From: Poronia punctata
Lineage: Eukaryota > Ascomycota > Sordariomycetes > Xylariales > Xylariaceae
DNA length: 64,000 bases
Direction: 5' to 3'
Assembly: GCA_022579005.1 (NCBI GenBank)
Contig: MU401650.1
Coordinates: 1-64,000, forward strand
Shown here: in pieces, positions 12,720 to 25,300 of the stretch
Numbering within the stretch: position 1 is the first letter of the stretch
Layout of the letters: every line of letters begins with the position of its first letter
The notes under the pieces: generated by a model
What the model was told of the DNA's origin: nothing
Seen by the model: only the letters and a program-made list of their open reading frames with translations
Database searches by the model: none
Translations under genes and position numbers: made by a program

Positions 12720-13075
12720 TTATAATAGGCATGGCACTACGGCTTATAAATAACGGCTCTACGGCTTGTTAAAAGGGGTTAACAGCGGCTACGGCTTGTT
12801 AAGGGGGGTAACAGCGGCTACGGCTTGTTAAGGGGTTAGCACTACGGCTTAACAAGATATAATAGCACTACGGCGCATTGTGAAGTTGGCAACTACGGCT
12901 TAACGAGGTGATAGCGGCTACGGCTTATTAAGGGGGGTGATAGCGGCTACGGCTTGTTAAGGGGTTGGCACTATAGCTTAATAGAAGTGACGGCAACTAC
13001 GGCTTATCAAAGGGACAGCGGCTACGGCTTGTTAATAGGATAAAATAACGGCTATACAGCTTGTTAATGATAGGT
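12720..13075. repeat. Degenerate ~25-bp minisatellite inside the element
   Basis: About a dozen imperfect copies of a unit centred on GGCTACGGCTTGTTAAGGGG fill the interior between the two direct repeats. Some copies have ACTACGGCTTA in place of GCTACGGCTTG. No spacers of constant length and no cas genes occur, so it is not CRISPR. Confidence 0.8.
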
Positions 13076-13124
13076 ATGTTTAATAAGGGCTATTGATTTA
13101 ACCCTTGCCTTACTAAGGACACTA

Positions 13125-13360
13125 GAAAAGACTGTATGAGATCTGCAAGGGGAATTAGAAGTTGGAAACAAGGTGATGTATTCTCTATCTATTTCTCTAG
13201 ATGTAAATAAACCATTAAATACCCTTTAAAATAAGGTTTAGGTCTGATAACAAAGGGGGTTGCAACCTGAATATAGGGGTAAAAGGGAAGTAACAGCCCT
13301 TTTAAATAAATAAATGCAAGTCTAACGCTTTAAACCTTCCTTTTCTATCCCTCCCAAGCT
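13125..13360. repeat. Right 236-bp direct repeat (LTR-like)
   Basis: Second copy of the repeat at 12227-12462, ending CCCAAGCT directly before the shared flank GGTGCA. Confidence 0.85.
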
Positions 13361-15304
13361 GGTGCAACATACCCATAGCCCAATGTGTCCGTCGGCCTCC
13401 CACCTGTACCCACACCAGCACGTGGAGTCTTCCAGGTTGGCTACTCCTACTAGGTAATTCCAATATGAAACTAAGTCCCTACCTGAATATGCAGGGTCCA
13501 ACGTACTATTACACGGAGAGGGGCGCGGAATGCAGGTTCACAAGATAATGCATGACATTCGCCGATGGCCCGTGGGTCCACAGACAGGAGCCGAGACAGC
13601 CGTGTTGTGCGTTACGGCTAAATGTGGGACACGGACTGGACTTCGCGATTCCTCGGTGCTCGAAGTCGGTGAAGTTCAAGAATACTTTCCTCTACTCTAC
13701 AGCCCTCGAGGTGGCGTGTATGCGATCTTGTGCTCCCGGGCTGTAGAGGGGCGCGTCGACGGTCGGGACCCTCGGGAGCATGTAGTGCCAATGCTATATA
13801 ATAGGTCCTGCTTTTATCTCCCAAAACATTGTATTCAGAAAGCGACTTCTTAGCGTTTACACTCTCGGTCATCACTTTGACCAGTATAGCCCCGGTTAGG
13901 TGGTAAAGAGGAAATCAATGTTTAGGCTTCATATGATGAAGTCGATCACATTGTGTTTTAAGCGCCTTATTGATGAAAGTCACCAGTCAGGTACTATAAG
14001 CCCCCCGACTTCCCCGATACACCATACTCATGCATCCGGATAATCATCGTAGCGAGCCCAAAGCGCTTGTATTGATGGAATGGCGTTATAACATCATCGA
14101 GGAACAGCGTGGTATATATTCGAGGTATAAAACATGGAGCCATTCGGGACTGCATAACTGCACAACAGTCATAACCGGCCTAAGATTACCCAGAAGTCAC
14201 TTATAGCAGAGTGAGCTGGAGGTCTCGGCCGGGTTCAAAAAGCCATGTGTACAATGCCGGTATATCTTCTGCGTACTTCGTCGCCTCTCTCTATAGACAA
14301 GTACATTTAGAAAAGCCGTTCAAAGTCGCACAGAACAGTACGAGTAGCACTCATCCGATGGAAATGCCTTTTATGTACAGGCCTTCATAATCAATTCTGA
14401 AGAGTGTGTGGAATTATGTAGGTCCTTATCCTTGGGAATATTAAATTATTCCGGTTAACTAGCCTAGCTGGGTATGTTATCTCATCTAGATTCTATCGCC
14501 CGTTGGTCATCTACAAAGGTGTACTGGCAGGGGGCATGCGCATCAAATTGAAACGATAAAGGCCTGGGCTGTGCGCGGGCGGGACGACTCGGGAGTGCAC
14601 TTGAGATGATTACCTAGGGAGGTAGGATTCTAGACTTCCAGGTTGGGCGAAGTTGCTAGCCATGGTTGGCATGTGTCTGCTTTCAATTCGACATAGACAT
14701 ATCACACAAACATTGGTAAAGTAGTATCATCGGCGATGGGGATTTGGTTAGATGCACTTTAGCCCTGTATTTGGGGGCTATAGGCGGCCTTAGTCAATTG
14801 GAATTGTCGGACATATGAGAGCCGTAGGGCAAAAACACAACCCCGCTACTACCTAAGTACCTACCTACACCTGCCTTAGCTAAGAGCTCCCTCTCACCCA
14901 CCCTGAAGGTTACATCAACCATCGTATGCACTGCATCGTGATCGATCACAAACTGACTCCTTGGCAGATGGGCAAAATTTTCATTTTTTGGTCCCAGGCC
15001 TAGTCACCTACCAGTAGAATAGATATTGGCTGCAAGATGGTCTGTGAACTAACACCAAAAACCAGAAGGGCGCTCATTATGTGTTTGTACAAATCCGCAT
15101 TTGTAATTTTCGTATAGATACTATAAAGCTCTCTGTTCGGTTGGAATTCCCTTCTACGCCGTGGCCTTGGGACTCACCCGTGGATCAGTAAATTTCCTCC
15201 GGTTCTTGGGCAACCTTCCCCTACCTAGAGACCTCGCTTTAGGCGGCGCCACGCAACTCCACAAGGCATAAGACATTCTGAACACCCTTTATCATTAGTA
15301 GCCT
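13361..15304. other. Intergenic, no gene recognised
   Basis: About 1.9 kb of normal-composition DNA. An ORF at 13530-13853 (107 codons) has overlapping rivals on both strands and no recognisable motif, so it is not called. Confidence 0.5.
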
Positions 15305-16023
15305 ATGTCGGCCCCCAAGAAAGAGCTTAGCAGCGAAGACATTGACAATGGTAAGTAACCTATATTGTGCTCGGTCTCTACTTTGTGTTGTTTCGGCGGG
15401 GTGCGCTAAGAATTGCGGCAGCGCTGAAAGCTCTCGACGATGAGTTCGCCGCCTCCGAGGTCCTCATGAGCGTGGCGCCTATCCGTTTCATGACGTCGGG
15501 CGGCACACTGGCCGTCAAGTATTTGAAAGTGCGCGCAGCTACCAAAGACGTGGATTGTCTCACGGACCCTAATGTCGATGCGGCTGACATGTACCGAGAG
15601 GAGATAGCCGAGGCTGCCTTGCGTGTGGCCAAGCGTCTCCGCCTCCAGAAAGATTGGTTCAACGACGAGCTCAAAGGCTTCGTCAGGAAGGAGAGACGGA
15701 TGGATCTGTTTCTCCAATCGGTCGAACAGGGCATTCTCATTTTCGAGGGCGCCAATATGGTGATATACGCGGCCCGAATGGATTGGCAACTTGAGCGTAA
15801 GCTACGGCGAATCGCTGCCGGCACCAACCAGAGGAACGCGACCAAAGATGTCTCAGATGCTGTAGCCCTGGTCAGACACATCAAGGGCGACGGGCCCCCT
15901 CTCACCCGCGATTACTTGGAGGCACTCAACTTTAACGGTTTCGAACAATCCATGCGAGACGGGATTGACAGAGTGCGTAGAGAATACATCAAAGTGTACG
16001 GAGAGGCCGGGATTATCGACTAG
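15305..16023 (+). CDS. Nucleotidyltransferase-fold protein (AbiEii/DUF6036-like)
   Basis: Predicted small soluble protein of 215 aa from two exons, 15305-15350 and 15422-16023. The first exon supplies a short N-terminus (MSAPKKELSSEDIDN), and removing the 71-base intron joins it in frame to ALKALDDEF. An upstream in-frame ATG within the intron would give a poorer N-terminus. The region SGGTLAVKYL (about residues 41-50), followed by ATKDVDCLTDP (D58, D60), resembles the Gly-Gly and metal-binding Asp-x-Asp arrangement of minimal nucleotidyltransferases (AbiEii/DUF6036-like), which in bacteria include toxin-antitoxin members. In fungi the role is unknown. Family assignment rests on this motif and size only; substrate is not predicted. 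Confidence 0.7.
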
Positions 16024-16098
16024 GAGGATATATCGGACAGGGTCGATACAGGACAATCTAGAAATGTCACCTACAGCATATCTATCGTCTGCCCAGAG

Positions 16099-16851
16099 CT
16101 AGACAGTCCGTAGATCTCCTCTGGCACCGCAAACAATGTTACGCCGTCTCCAAGGGTCGTCGTCAGGGACAGGGGGGTGCTCCGGGACGAGTTCGCTGAT
16201 TACCAGAGGGTCATGCACGGCGGGAACTGTGTGCACCCACTCTGGGCAGCGGTAAGGGGTGAACGGGGCCGGGTTCCCATCGCTATCCCTTTCGACTAAC
16301 GGAGCGCAACGGCGGAAGCCAAGTGACATGCGCCAATTGAAAGACGCAACCAAGTCTTCGATCAGTGCCGCCATTACAGCCCGTCGCTCAGGGTCGCCGT
16401 GTTCGCCAGGGTCTCGTAGCAGATGGGGCTGCCAGTGGGTCGGTTCCCGGTGTTTCCAAAAGTATTCAGTCTCGTAGCCGACCAATGTGCCATCCCCAGC
16501 GACGAAGCATTCGTAAAGGCGATAAAGTGAGCGTTGAGGCGTATCCCGCCAACACCAGAGAGGCAACAGCGTTAGCGTATATGTGTTGAGGTAACGCTGT
16601 GTCACTATGTCGGGGTTATCCCTGAGGAACCGGGGGCTATCGGGAAGTGTGCAAGGAAACGACCAGGGGAACGGCCATAGGAGCCGCAAAACGTCCCTGA
16701 ATGGGCTCTTGGAGCCGAGTTCCTTGATAATCTCAAAAGAATATCTCAGCTCTAATGGTGAAGACCACGGTCCTCGCCACCATCGCTTCCACCTGAACCA
16801 TCGAAACCGTAGGTTGGTCCAAAACGAGGGTTGGGGAAGACTCCCGTACAT
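16099..16851 (-). CDS. Hypothetical protein, Trp/Pro-rich
   Basis: Open frame of 250 aa with no domain I recognise. The N-terminal third is unusually rich in tryptophan and arginine (RWFRWKRWWRGPW). The rest contains many Pro and Trp and a conserved-looking PYRCPEWVHTVP stretch near the C-terminus. It is convergent with the nucleotidyltransferase gene, with only 75 bases between the stops. A plausible 44-base intron (16900-16857) with good GT and AG ends lies just before the ATG and may sit in the 5' UTR. No signal peptide or membrane span seen. Could be a lineage-specific gene. Confidence 0.55.
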   Translation of the reverse strand: MYGSLPQPSFWTNLRFRWFRWKRWWRGPWSSPLELRYSFEIIKELGSKSPFRDVLRLLWPFPWSFPCTLPDSPRFLRDNPDIVTQRYLNTYTLTLLPLWCWRDTPQRSLYRLYECFVAGDGTLVGYETEYFWKHREPTHWQPHLLRDPGEHGDPERRAVMAALIEDLVASFNWRMSLGFRRCAPLVERDSDGNPAPFTPYRCPEWVHTVPAVHDPLVISELVPEHPPVPDDDPWRRRNIVCGARGDLRTV

Positions 16852-17229
16852 TTCTCCTGATAAGTAAGGGGGAGCAAGATAATAGGGATGATGCTCTTAC
16901 ATGGTAAGCAGGTAGCAAGAGGACAACCAAAGTTGAAAGTCAAGCAAAGTCGTTCAACGTCAATTCGAAAGTTTCTCGGGGAGACAGAAGTTCTGTCTAA
17001 TTAGGCGCTACCTAACAGGGCACTAGCGACCCAAATACTTTCCGCTAAAACTGTTTGTGGTTGGGGTAATGACGTTGTTTAGTAACGACTCCCCATATGT
17101 TATCTTCCATATGAGGTTAGCCTAGAGGCCCTGCGCGTACGTGGATATCTGTTATCCGTTATCCGACGTAGCTGGTAATATGTTACACGTACGAGTACGT
17201 GCGTAGGTACTATAGCGGGAAAATGCGTG
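16852..17229. other. Gene-free edge before the AT-rich block
   Basis: Contains the putative 5'-UTR intron of the preceding gene. Otherwise no gene is seen, and composition drops sharply at 17230. Confidence 0.5.
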
Positions 17230-17270
17230 TAGGAATAATTATTGTAAAGCTTAACAATAATTGTTTTTAG
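17230..17270 (+). repeat. Terminal-repeat-like sequence, left edge of AT block
   Basis: TAGGAATAATTATTGT followed by AACAATAATTGTTTTTAG. Its outer 22 bases after TA match the reverse complement of the right edge (34212-34235) at 17 positions, with TA at both outer ends. This is compatible with degraded inverted terminal repeats of a TA-targeting (Tc1/mariner-type) element. Confidence 0.45.
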
Positions 17271-19182
17271 AAAATGATTATAGCGTTTTATATACCTTGC
17301 ACTAAAATTAGTATAAGAAATATATTTATAAATCTAGCACTTTTTTGCTAGCTGTTGCATAATTAATAAAATTTAAATAAGCATATAAGTTATAAACTTA
17401 AAAATAGTATAAACTTTTATTAGTAGCTATTTTACTTTTTTTTATTTTATAGTAAATTAATATTTAATAGTTAATTATATTATATAATTATAATATAATT
17501 ATATTAATAATAGTAAAAAGGCTACGTAAATACTTAATAATAAACAAAAATTTTTATTATTTAATATATATTTTTTAACTAAATAAACTTAGTAATAAAG
17601 ACTATAATATTAGCTAAATTGCTTTAAATACTTAATAATAAAACTAGTTAAGCTATTTTTAATAGTTTTATTATTATTATTATTAGTTTTTTTGCTAATA
17701 TTAAAAAAATTAATTTTATTAAAATTTAGCTTTTTAATATTATTTAGTAATATTTCCTTATTTATATTACTATTTGCTTTATAAAAGCAAGCAGTTATAA
17801 TAGTGCTTTATTAACTAAAAGTAATAAAGCTAAATATAACAATACTTTATATAGCAAAATTAAAATAGCTTTATAAACTTAACTAGTAATATATAGCTAA
17901 AGTAAACTAACTTATTATAAAGCTGCCTTTTTTTACTTTTAGGCCTTTTTTTTTAAAGCTACTTACTTTTTTAAAGCTACTTATTTTAAAAGTAAAGCGT
18001 AACTGCTAACTTTTATATTATTAAAAATATAAAAATAAAAAATTTTTGTTAAAAAGCAAATAAAAAAGCGTGCTAAATATAAAGCTTTATTAAAATTAAA
18101 ATAGTAGTAATAAATTAAAAAGCATTATGCTGCTTATAATATAAAAACGTTAACTGCTGCTAAATAGCGTACTAGTAGCAAAAAGTAAAGTTAAAAAATA
18201 TATTTTATAATTAGCAATTTTAAATGCTAGCTTTTTTAAAGCAATACTTTTAGCATTATATATAGCTTTAGTTTTAGTTTTATTACTAAACTTAAACTAT
18301 AAAAATTAGTTAAGCTTAATAATAGTATATTTAAAGCTAGTTAGCATTATATTAATAAAATTAGCAACTTTTTTATATAACTAAACATTTTAAATAAAGT
18401 ATAAATTATAAAAGCTATATTTAAGCTATTTAATAGTTATTTTAAATAGTTTAAACTATTATAATATTAACTAAATATAATAAAGCAAAATATATTATAT
18501 AAAATAAAGTTTAAAAAAGCAAGTTAATATAAAAGCAAAAATACTAAAATAAAGCAAAGCAAAAATATAATAAATAAAAATATAATAATTTTACTTATAG
18601 CCTTGTTTAAAGCTAGTTTACTTTTAACTAAAAAAAATTGCTTTAAAAAAATGTTTTAAAAATGCTGCTTAATAAACTAAATATAAAGCTTTTTGCTATT
18701 TTTTTTATTAAACATTTTATTAACTATAAAAACTTAGTAGTTTGCTAAGCTATAAAATTTTTTAAATAAGTTAGCATTAATATGCTTTTTAAAAAACTTA
18801 ATAACTATATTATAGCTTTTAAAAGTAAAAATATTAACTTTAAGCTTAAAAGTAAAGCTATTAATTATTTTAAAAGTATAGCTTTAATAAAATTATTAGC
18901 ATTAATAATATAAAAAAAAATAGCTAAATATTAATATATATATTAGTAATAAGATTATGCTTTTAATTGCTATATTGCTTAAAAAACTGCTTATATAAGT
19001 TATATATAATTATTAAGTTTAGGTTAATATTAAAAAAGGCCTTTTTAATAGTAAAAAACACTATTTTATTAGTATTTAAAGTAATAAAATACTTATAAAA
19101 CTTAAACTTAAAAACTTTTTTTATTATATTATACTTTTTATTAGTAACTTATTTATAATTTTTAAAAAAGAAAAATATATAG

Positions 19183-19355
19183 TAATAGCACTAGGATCTT
19201 TAAATTTAAGAATAAAATATAAATAAATTAATTAACTAACTAAAATTAAAGGACCGAAGGTTTTTTATATTAAGATCTTAAGATCTAGTGCTTTTAAATT
19301 ATATAATATAATTTAGTTTAATTTATTTAGTAGTAAACTGTTTAGTTACTTATTA
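19183..19355. repeat. LTR-like repeat, left copy
   Basis: Contains TTAATTAACTAACTAAAATT, AGGACCGAAGG and AAGATCTAGTGCTTTTA. It is slightly more AT-converted in its second half than the right copy. Confidence 0.75.
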
Positions 19356-22300
19356 TACTGCCTTTTTTTATAACAAAGTTTAAAACGTTTTTGTTTTTAT
19401 ATTTAAAAATTAAGGTAGCGTGTTATTTAAAGCTATATATATGCAAATTTTTTATAACGTTTAACTTTAAATTTTAAAGTATTTTAAAAATTTTATATTT
19501 AAAAATTATTTAACTACTTTTAAAAAATCTTAGGTTTAAACGTTATTTATTTATATTTTTAATAATTTAGTTTATTTTTTTTTTGCTTTATTAATTTTTA
19601 AAACTTTATTTTTTAGCTAAGTAATTTACTATATTAGCATTGCTATACATATTAAATTTTTTATAATAGCTTTTTAGTATTTTTTAATTAAATTATTAAA
19701 TATTTAAATATTTAATGCTTAAATTAATTCTTTATTTAATACTTGCTTAAAAATATAACTAGCTTATAAATTTATATATTTGTTTATATAATCTTAAACT
19801 TTTTCTTTATTTTTTAATTTTAATTAATTTTTTAAATATATTATTACTTATTTATATAATAATTTTTATAAAGTAGCTAGTTTTTATAATATAGTATTAA
19901 ATTTAAATAATTTCTTAGTATAAAATCTTATAATTTAAATATTTATACTAATATTTTAAATAACATTTTTAGTTTTAAAAAAAGTAAATATTATTAAAGC
20001 TAAAGCTTATAGTTTTAAAATATTAGTTAAGTTATTTAAGTTAGTTTTAAAAGCAAGTTTAATTTTTTTTACTTTTTTGTTTTTAAAAACTTTAAACTTA
20101 AGTTTTTATTGTTTTTTTTTTAAATTTAAGCGTTTTTATTTTTTTATAATCTTAATAGTAATTAAAGTTAAGTATATTTTAAATTTTTTTATTATAGGTT
20201 TTATTTTTTTATATTTATATTTATAGTAGTTTACTTATTATTTTTAGTATAGCAAAATTACTTAAAGCTTTAAGTTTTTTAGTAGCTAGTTAAGTTTAGC
20301 ATTAGTTATTTTTATATAAATAAGTTTAAATATAACTTTTAGTTTTATAGTTAAATTACTTATAATTTTTAAAGCTTTTAGTTTTTTTAATATAATTATA
20401 AATATTAATATTTATATAGTATTTTTTTAGTTAAATTTATTACCTTTTTAAATTGCTGCTTTTAATTTTTTTATTATATTAATTTATAAAAAATTGTTTA
20501 ATTGTTTAGCTTTTAGTTAGCATATTATAAAATAAAGCATTACTATAATTAGTTTTAAGTATAGCTATAAACTAATATTTTATATAACTTATTTTTAATA
20601 TTTTTATACTACTTAGTTTAAATTATACTTATTTTTATTTAAGCTATATTTATTTTTACTATTTATAGTATATTTTTTTAATAAAAAAATAATACTAGTT
20701 AATAGTTTTAAAAAAAGTATATTATAAGTAAGCTTAGCTTTTATATATACTTTATTATACTATGCCTAAGTTTTTAAGTTAATATTTAAGTTTTTTATTT
20801 ATAAAAAATTATTATTTAAAAATATTATTATTAAACGTTTTTAAATTATAAACATTAAGTTTTAATTATATATACAAATATTGTTATTAATAAATATTAT
20901 TTTATTAAAATAAAATTAATAGTATAGTAAGCTTAAGTTTTTATATATATACTAGGTTTTTTATTTAAATATACTTAGTTACTAAAGCTTTTTATTTATA
21001 CTTATATATTTTTTTTTATTATTTTAAGTATTTATACTTTAATATTAGTATATAAAATAACTTAAATTAACTTTTATTTATTTAAAAGTAATTATTTTAA
21101 AATTTTAAAATTATTATTAAAATTATATTTTATGTTTTATATACTTTTTAAATCTTATAATATAAAAAAATATATTTTATTATAAAGATTTACTAATTTT
21201 AATACGTTTTATATTAACGTTTTTTTAAAGTACTAAGTATTATAAATTATTAAATATTTTTTTTAATAAATAAAGTATTTAAATAATGTTTTAGTTTTTA
21301 TTTTATTAACTTAGCATAATATTAATTTTTTAATTTTATAAGATTTTTATTTATTATTATTGCTATTTATATATATTTAGCTTAGTACTAGTTTTTATTT
21401 ATAAAATAAATTTTATTTTTTAAGTATTAAGTATAAGTATACTATTAAAATAACTTTATATATTTTTTAGTGCTTAAAAAAGTTTAGTTTATAAGCTAGG
21501 TTGCTAACTTTGCATATTATAGTTAAAAAACTTACGCGTTGCTATAACTATTTATAAAATAGCTTTTTTAAAAAGTAATATTTTTTATATAATTTAAAGT
21601 ATACTTTATTTTTAATATTATATTTTTAAGGTTTTTTTATTTTATTATATTATATTTTTATATTTACTACTACAAAGTTTATAGCTAGTTAAACGTTTTT
21701 TTAGTAAAGTTAATATAAAATATTATAGTTTAAAGCATTTAATAAAATATTGTTTATAAATACTATATTTTATAGTTTAAATTTAAGTATTACTTTATTA
21801 AATAACTTGCTTATTATTTTTTATTTAAAATTATTTAATATATATTATAATAAAATAATAATGTTAATTTATAATAAGTTTAATGCTGCGTAGTAATATT
21901 ATATAATAATTTTTATATTTTAGTTTTTTTTTTAATTATTTATTTATTTAAAAATAGTATGCTATAAATTTAGTAAGTTTTATTTTTAGTTTAGCAAATA
22001 CTATTTTTTATAATTTAAATATAAATTTAAAATCTTTATTTAATATAATTTAACTAAGCATTTTTTATTTATAAAATAAAAGCATTTTAAAAAGTATAGT
22101 AGCTTATTTTAATACTATATATTTAATATTTTTTAGTATTAAAATAGTTTTTTTACTAAATTTGCAAGTTATAGTTAAAAAATAGTTATATATAATATAA
22201 CTTAGTATTTATTAAAATATCTTTTAAAAAAATATTATAAGCATATTAACAATAAAATTTATTATTATAATATAATAAAAAATATTAAGTGTTTTAATAA

Positions 22301-25300
22301 GTTTTAAAAATTTAAATAGTTTGCTTTTATTAGTTTTATTTTTTAAACATTATAAACAATATTATATATATTTTTTTAACTTATAAGTTAAGTTTTTAAT
22401 ATTATATTGCTTTAAATCTTATACTATTTTTTTTATGCTAAAATAATGTTTTTAGTTATATGTTTTATATAGTAAGTTTTATACGCAGTTTTTAAAAATT
22501 ACTAATTATAATAGTTGTTTTTTTAGTATATAATAAAAAAAGCCTTTTATAGTTTATTAAAACTTAAATCTTAAAATTAAATTATTTAATTATAATGCTT
22601 ATAAGATTTTTTTTATATATAAGTTTTTTTTATATCTTATAATTAGTTTATTTTAATATTTTTTAAATATTTATATATTATAAGTAATATATATATAATT
22701 TAATAATATATTATTAAGTACGTTTTTTAAAATATTAGCTGCTTTTTTTTTATTTTTTTATTTTAAGATTATTAGTAGTTAAAATAATATATTAAATACT
22801 AAATTAACTTTGCTTAAAATATATTAAATATTAAGTTTATATTGCTTAAAGTAAATAAAAGCTTATACTAGTTTTAAGTTTATTTTAATAATATTTATTA
22901 TTATAAAATTTTTTTAATTAACTATACGTTTTATTGCTTAGTAGTTTATAAAAACTATAATTAAATATTTATAAAATTATAGTTATAATCTTATTTATTT
23001 ATAAAGCTATATAAAATAAAATACTTTAAGTTTTATTATATAGTATTTTTTTTAAAAGTTATTAAAACTTTGCTAAAATATTTAATAAGTTATATATTAT
23101 TAGTATTAATAAGTCCTTTATTTTATAAATTATTAAAATAAAATATTATTACTTTATAGCTTTTTTTTGCTAATATGTTAATTTTAAAAAAAACTTATTT
23201 ATTAAAATTTTAATATACTAAGTAATCTGCTTTATAAAAATCTTTTTATATAATGCTAAAGCTTTGCTTTTTTTTTAGTATTAAATTAAATACTTTTTTT
23301 AAAGTTTATTTTTTTTTTATAAGACTTTTTTATAAAATTTTATTATTTATTTACTTTTTTGCTAGCATTATTATCTTTTAACGTTATAAAAGTTTAATTT
23401 TTTATTAAAACTATAAAATATATTTGCATAGCTATATTATTATTTTAATATATATTTTTAAATTACTTAAATTGTTTAGCATTTTAATTTTTTTTTTAGC
23501 TTTTATTTAATATTTTATTATTATAACTTTAAATTTATTAACTTTTAATTTAAAAAGCTTAACTTTAAAGTATTTATAAAATAACTTTGCTAGTAATAAA
23601 GCTAATTTAATTTTTTAAAATAGCATAAAGATTTTTTTTAAATATTTATAATATTTTTTAGCTATATTACTAAAAATAACTATATTATTTATATATACGC
23701 AGCAATATTTTTAGTATTGCTATAATTTTTAGTTTATAAATCTTTAGCTATAAGCTAAACTGTTTTTAAATTTTATAAAAGCAATACTTAAAACTTTTAA
23801 TTTTTATAAAAATATTACTACTATTTAGTTTTTATATTTTAAGTATACTAGTAGTTAGTAAAAAAAGCTTATTATATTAAATACTAAAATAAATTTTTTA
23901 TTTTTAAAGTTTATAATTACGTTTTTTTAATAAAGCATAAAATATATATTTAATATAATTATATTATTTAATAATTATAAGTTAATAATAACCTAGCTTT
24001 TTTATTTTCTTTTAACAATCTTTTATAATATAAAAACTAAATATTTAAAAAAACTTAGTTTTTTTATTTAGTATAATTTATTTTATTAATATAAGTTATT
24101 AAATATTTTATTAAATATTTATTAATTTTTAATTTTTAGCTTATATAATTTAATACGTTTTTATTAGTATTGCTAGCTTTATATTAAATTAACTTTAAAT
24201 TTTTTTTACTTTAGCATTAAAATAATTTTTTTATTTTCTTATACGTTATAATTCTTTAAAATATGTTTAAACTTTATTATATATTTAAAAAAATTTTTTA
24301 ATATATATACGCTATATTTAAAAAAAATATATAAAATATTTTTAATTTTAGTTAAGCTTATTTTAATATTTTTTAATATATGTAATAGTTTTAGTAGTAA
24401 GTTGTAATTATTTTATACTATTATATTTTATATACTATATATATTTTAAATAAATAATTTTAAAAAATAAAAAACTTTATTTATAAAGTTAAATATTAAT
24501 TTTATTTTTTTATAAGTATTAGCTATATTTAAAACATATATGTTTATTTAATTAACTTATTTTATTTTATTAGTGTTTAGGTTTTTAATAGTGCTAATTT
24601 TTAAGTTTTATAATAGTTTAATTATTAATTTAATATAGTTTTTATATACTAATACTTAAATTAACTATAATTTTAATATTAAATTTATTATACTTAGTAT
24701 ATATTTTATAAATAAGTATTATTATTTATTTTTTAAATAGTATTTATTTAGTAAGCTAATATATTTTACTAAAATAATAGTTATTATAAGTAATAGTATT
24801 ATTATATTTATATATATTATAACTTTATATTAAATAAAAGTAAACTTTTAGTAAATAAATATAAATATTTTTATATTAGCTACTAATTTTATATATAAGC
24901 ATTGTTATAAAGTATATATAATTACTTTATATTTATTATACTATAATATACTTAGTAAAATATATAGTTTTAAGTTTTAGTTTAACTATGCTATAATAAA
25001 TATATTAACTTTTAACTTTATACTTAATTATATTTAAAGTAAAAATGTAGCTTTTATAGCTAAAGTAATTAATTTTTTTATTTTTTTATATTTTAGCAAG
25101 ATTTATACTTATTTAGTATAATATTTAACGCTTAATTTATTTAAAAATCTTTTACTAACTATATTGTTTAAAGCTTTTAAGTTAGCATATATTATAAATA
25201 TATAATCTTAATATAAAAATTGTGCTTAAAGTTTTATATATATATATTTAAAAAAAGCGTTATAAAGTTAGCATTTTTTAAGTTTAGTATTTATATATAT

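Larger units (their letters stand above)
12227..13360. mobile_element. Small non-autonomous LTR-like (TRIM-like) element
   Basis: Two direct repeats of identical length (236 bp) at 12227-12462 and 13125-13360 enclose 662 bp without any coding capacity. The outer flanks share TGGTGCA (12220-12226 and 13360-13366, allowing one shared base), as expected of a target-site duplication. The repeats differ almost only by T/C and A/G transitions, most with T or A in the left copy. Ends are GAAAAGACTG..AAGCT rather than the canonical TG..CA, and no primer-binding site was identified, so membership of the LTR class is an inference from structure. Confidence 0.7.

Noticed and set aside
12720..13075. Repeat array considered as CRISPR
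   Set aside because: Units are adjacent, degenerate and without constant spacers; eukaryotic context and no cas genes.
13530..13853. 107-codon plus-strand ORF
   Set aside because: Overlaps ORFs of similar size in other frames, with no recognised motif or convincing splice extension.
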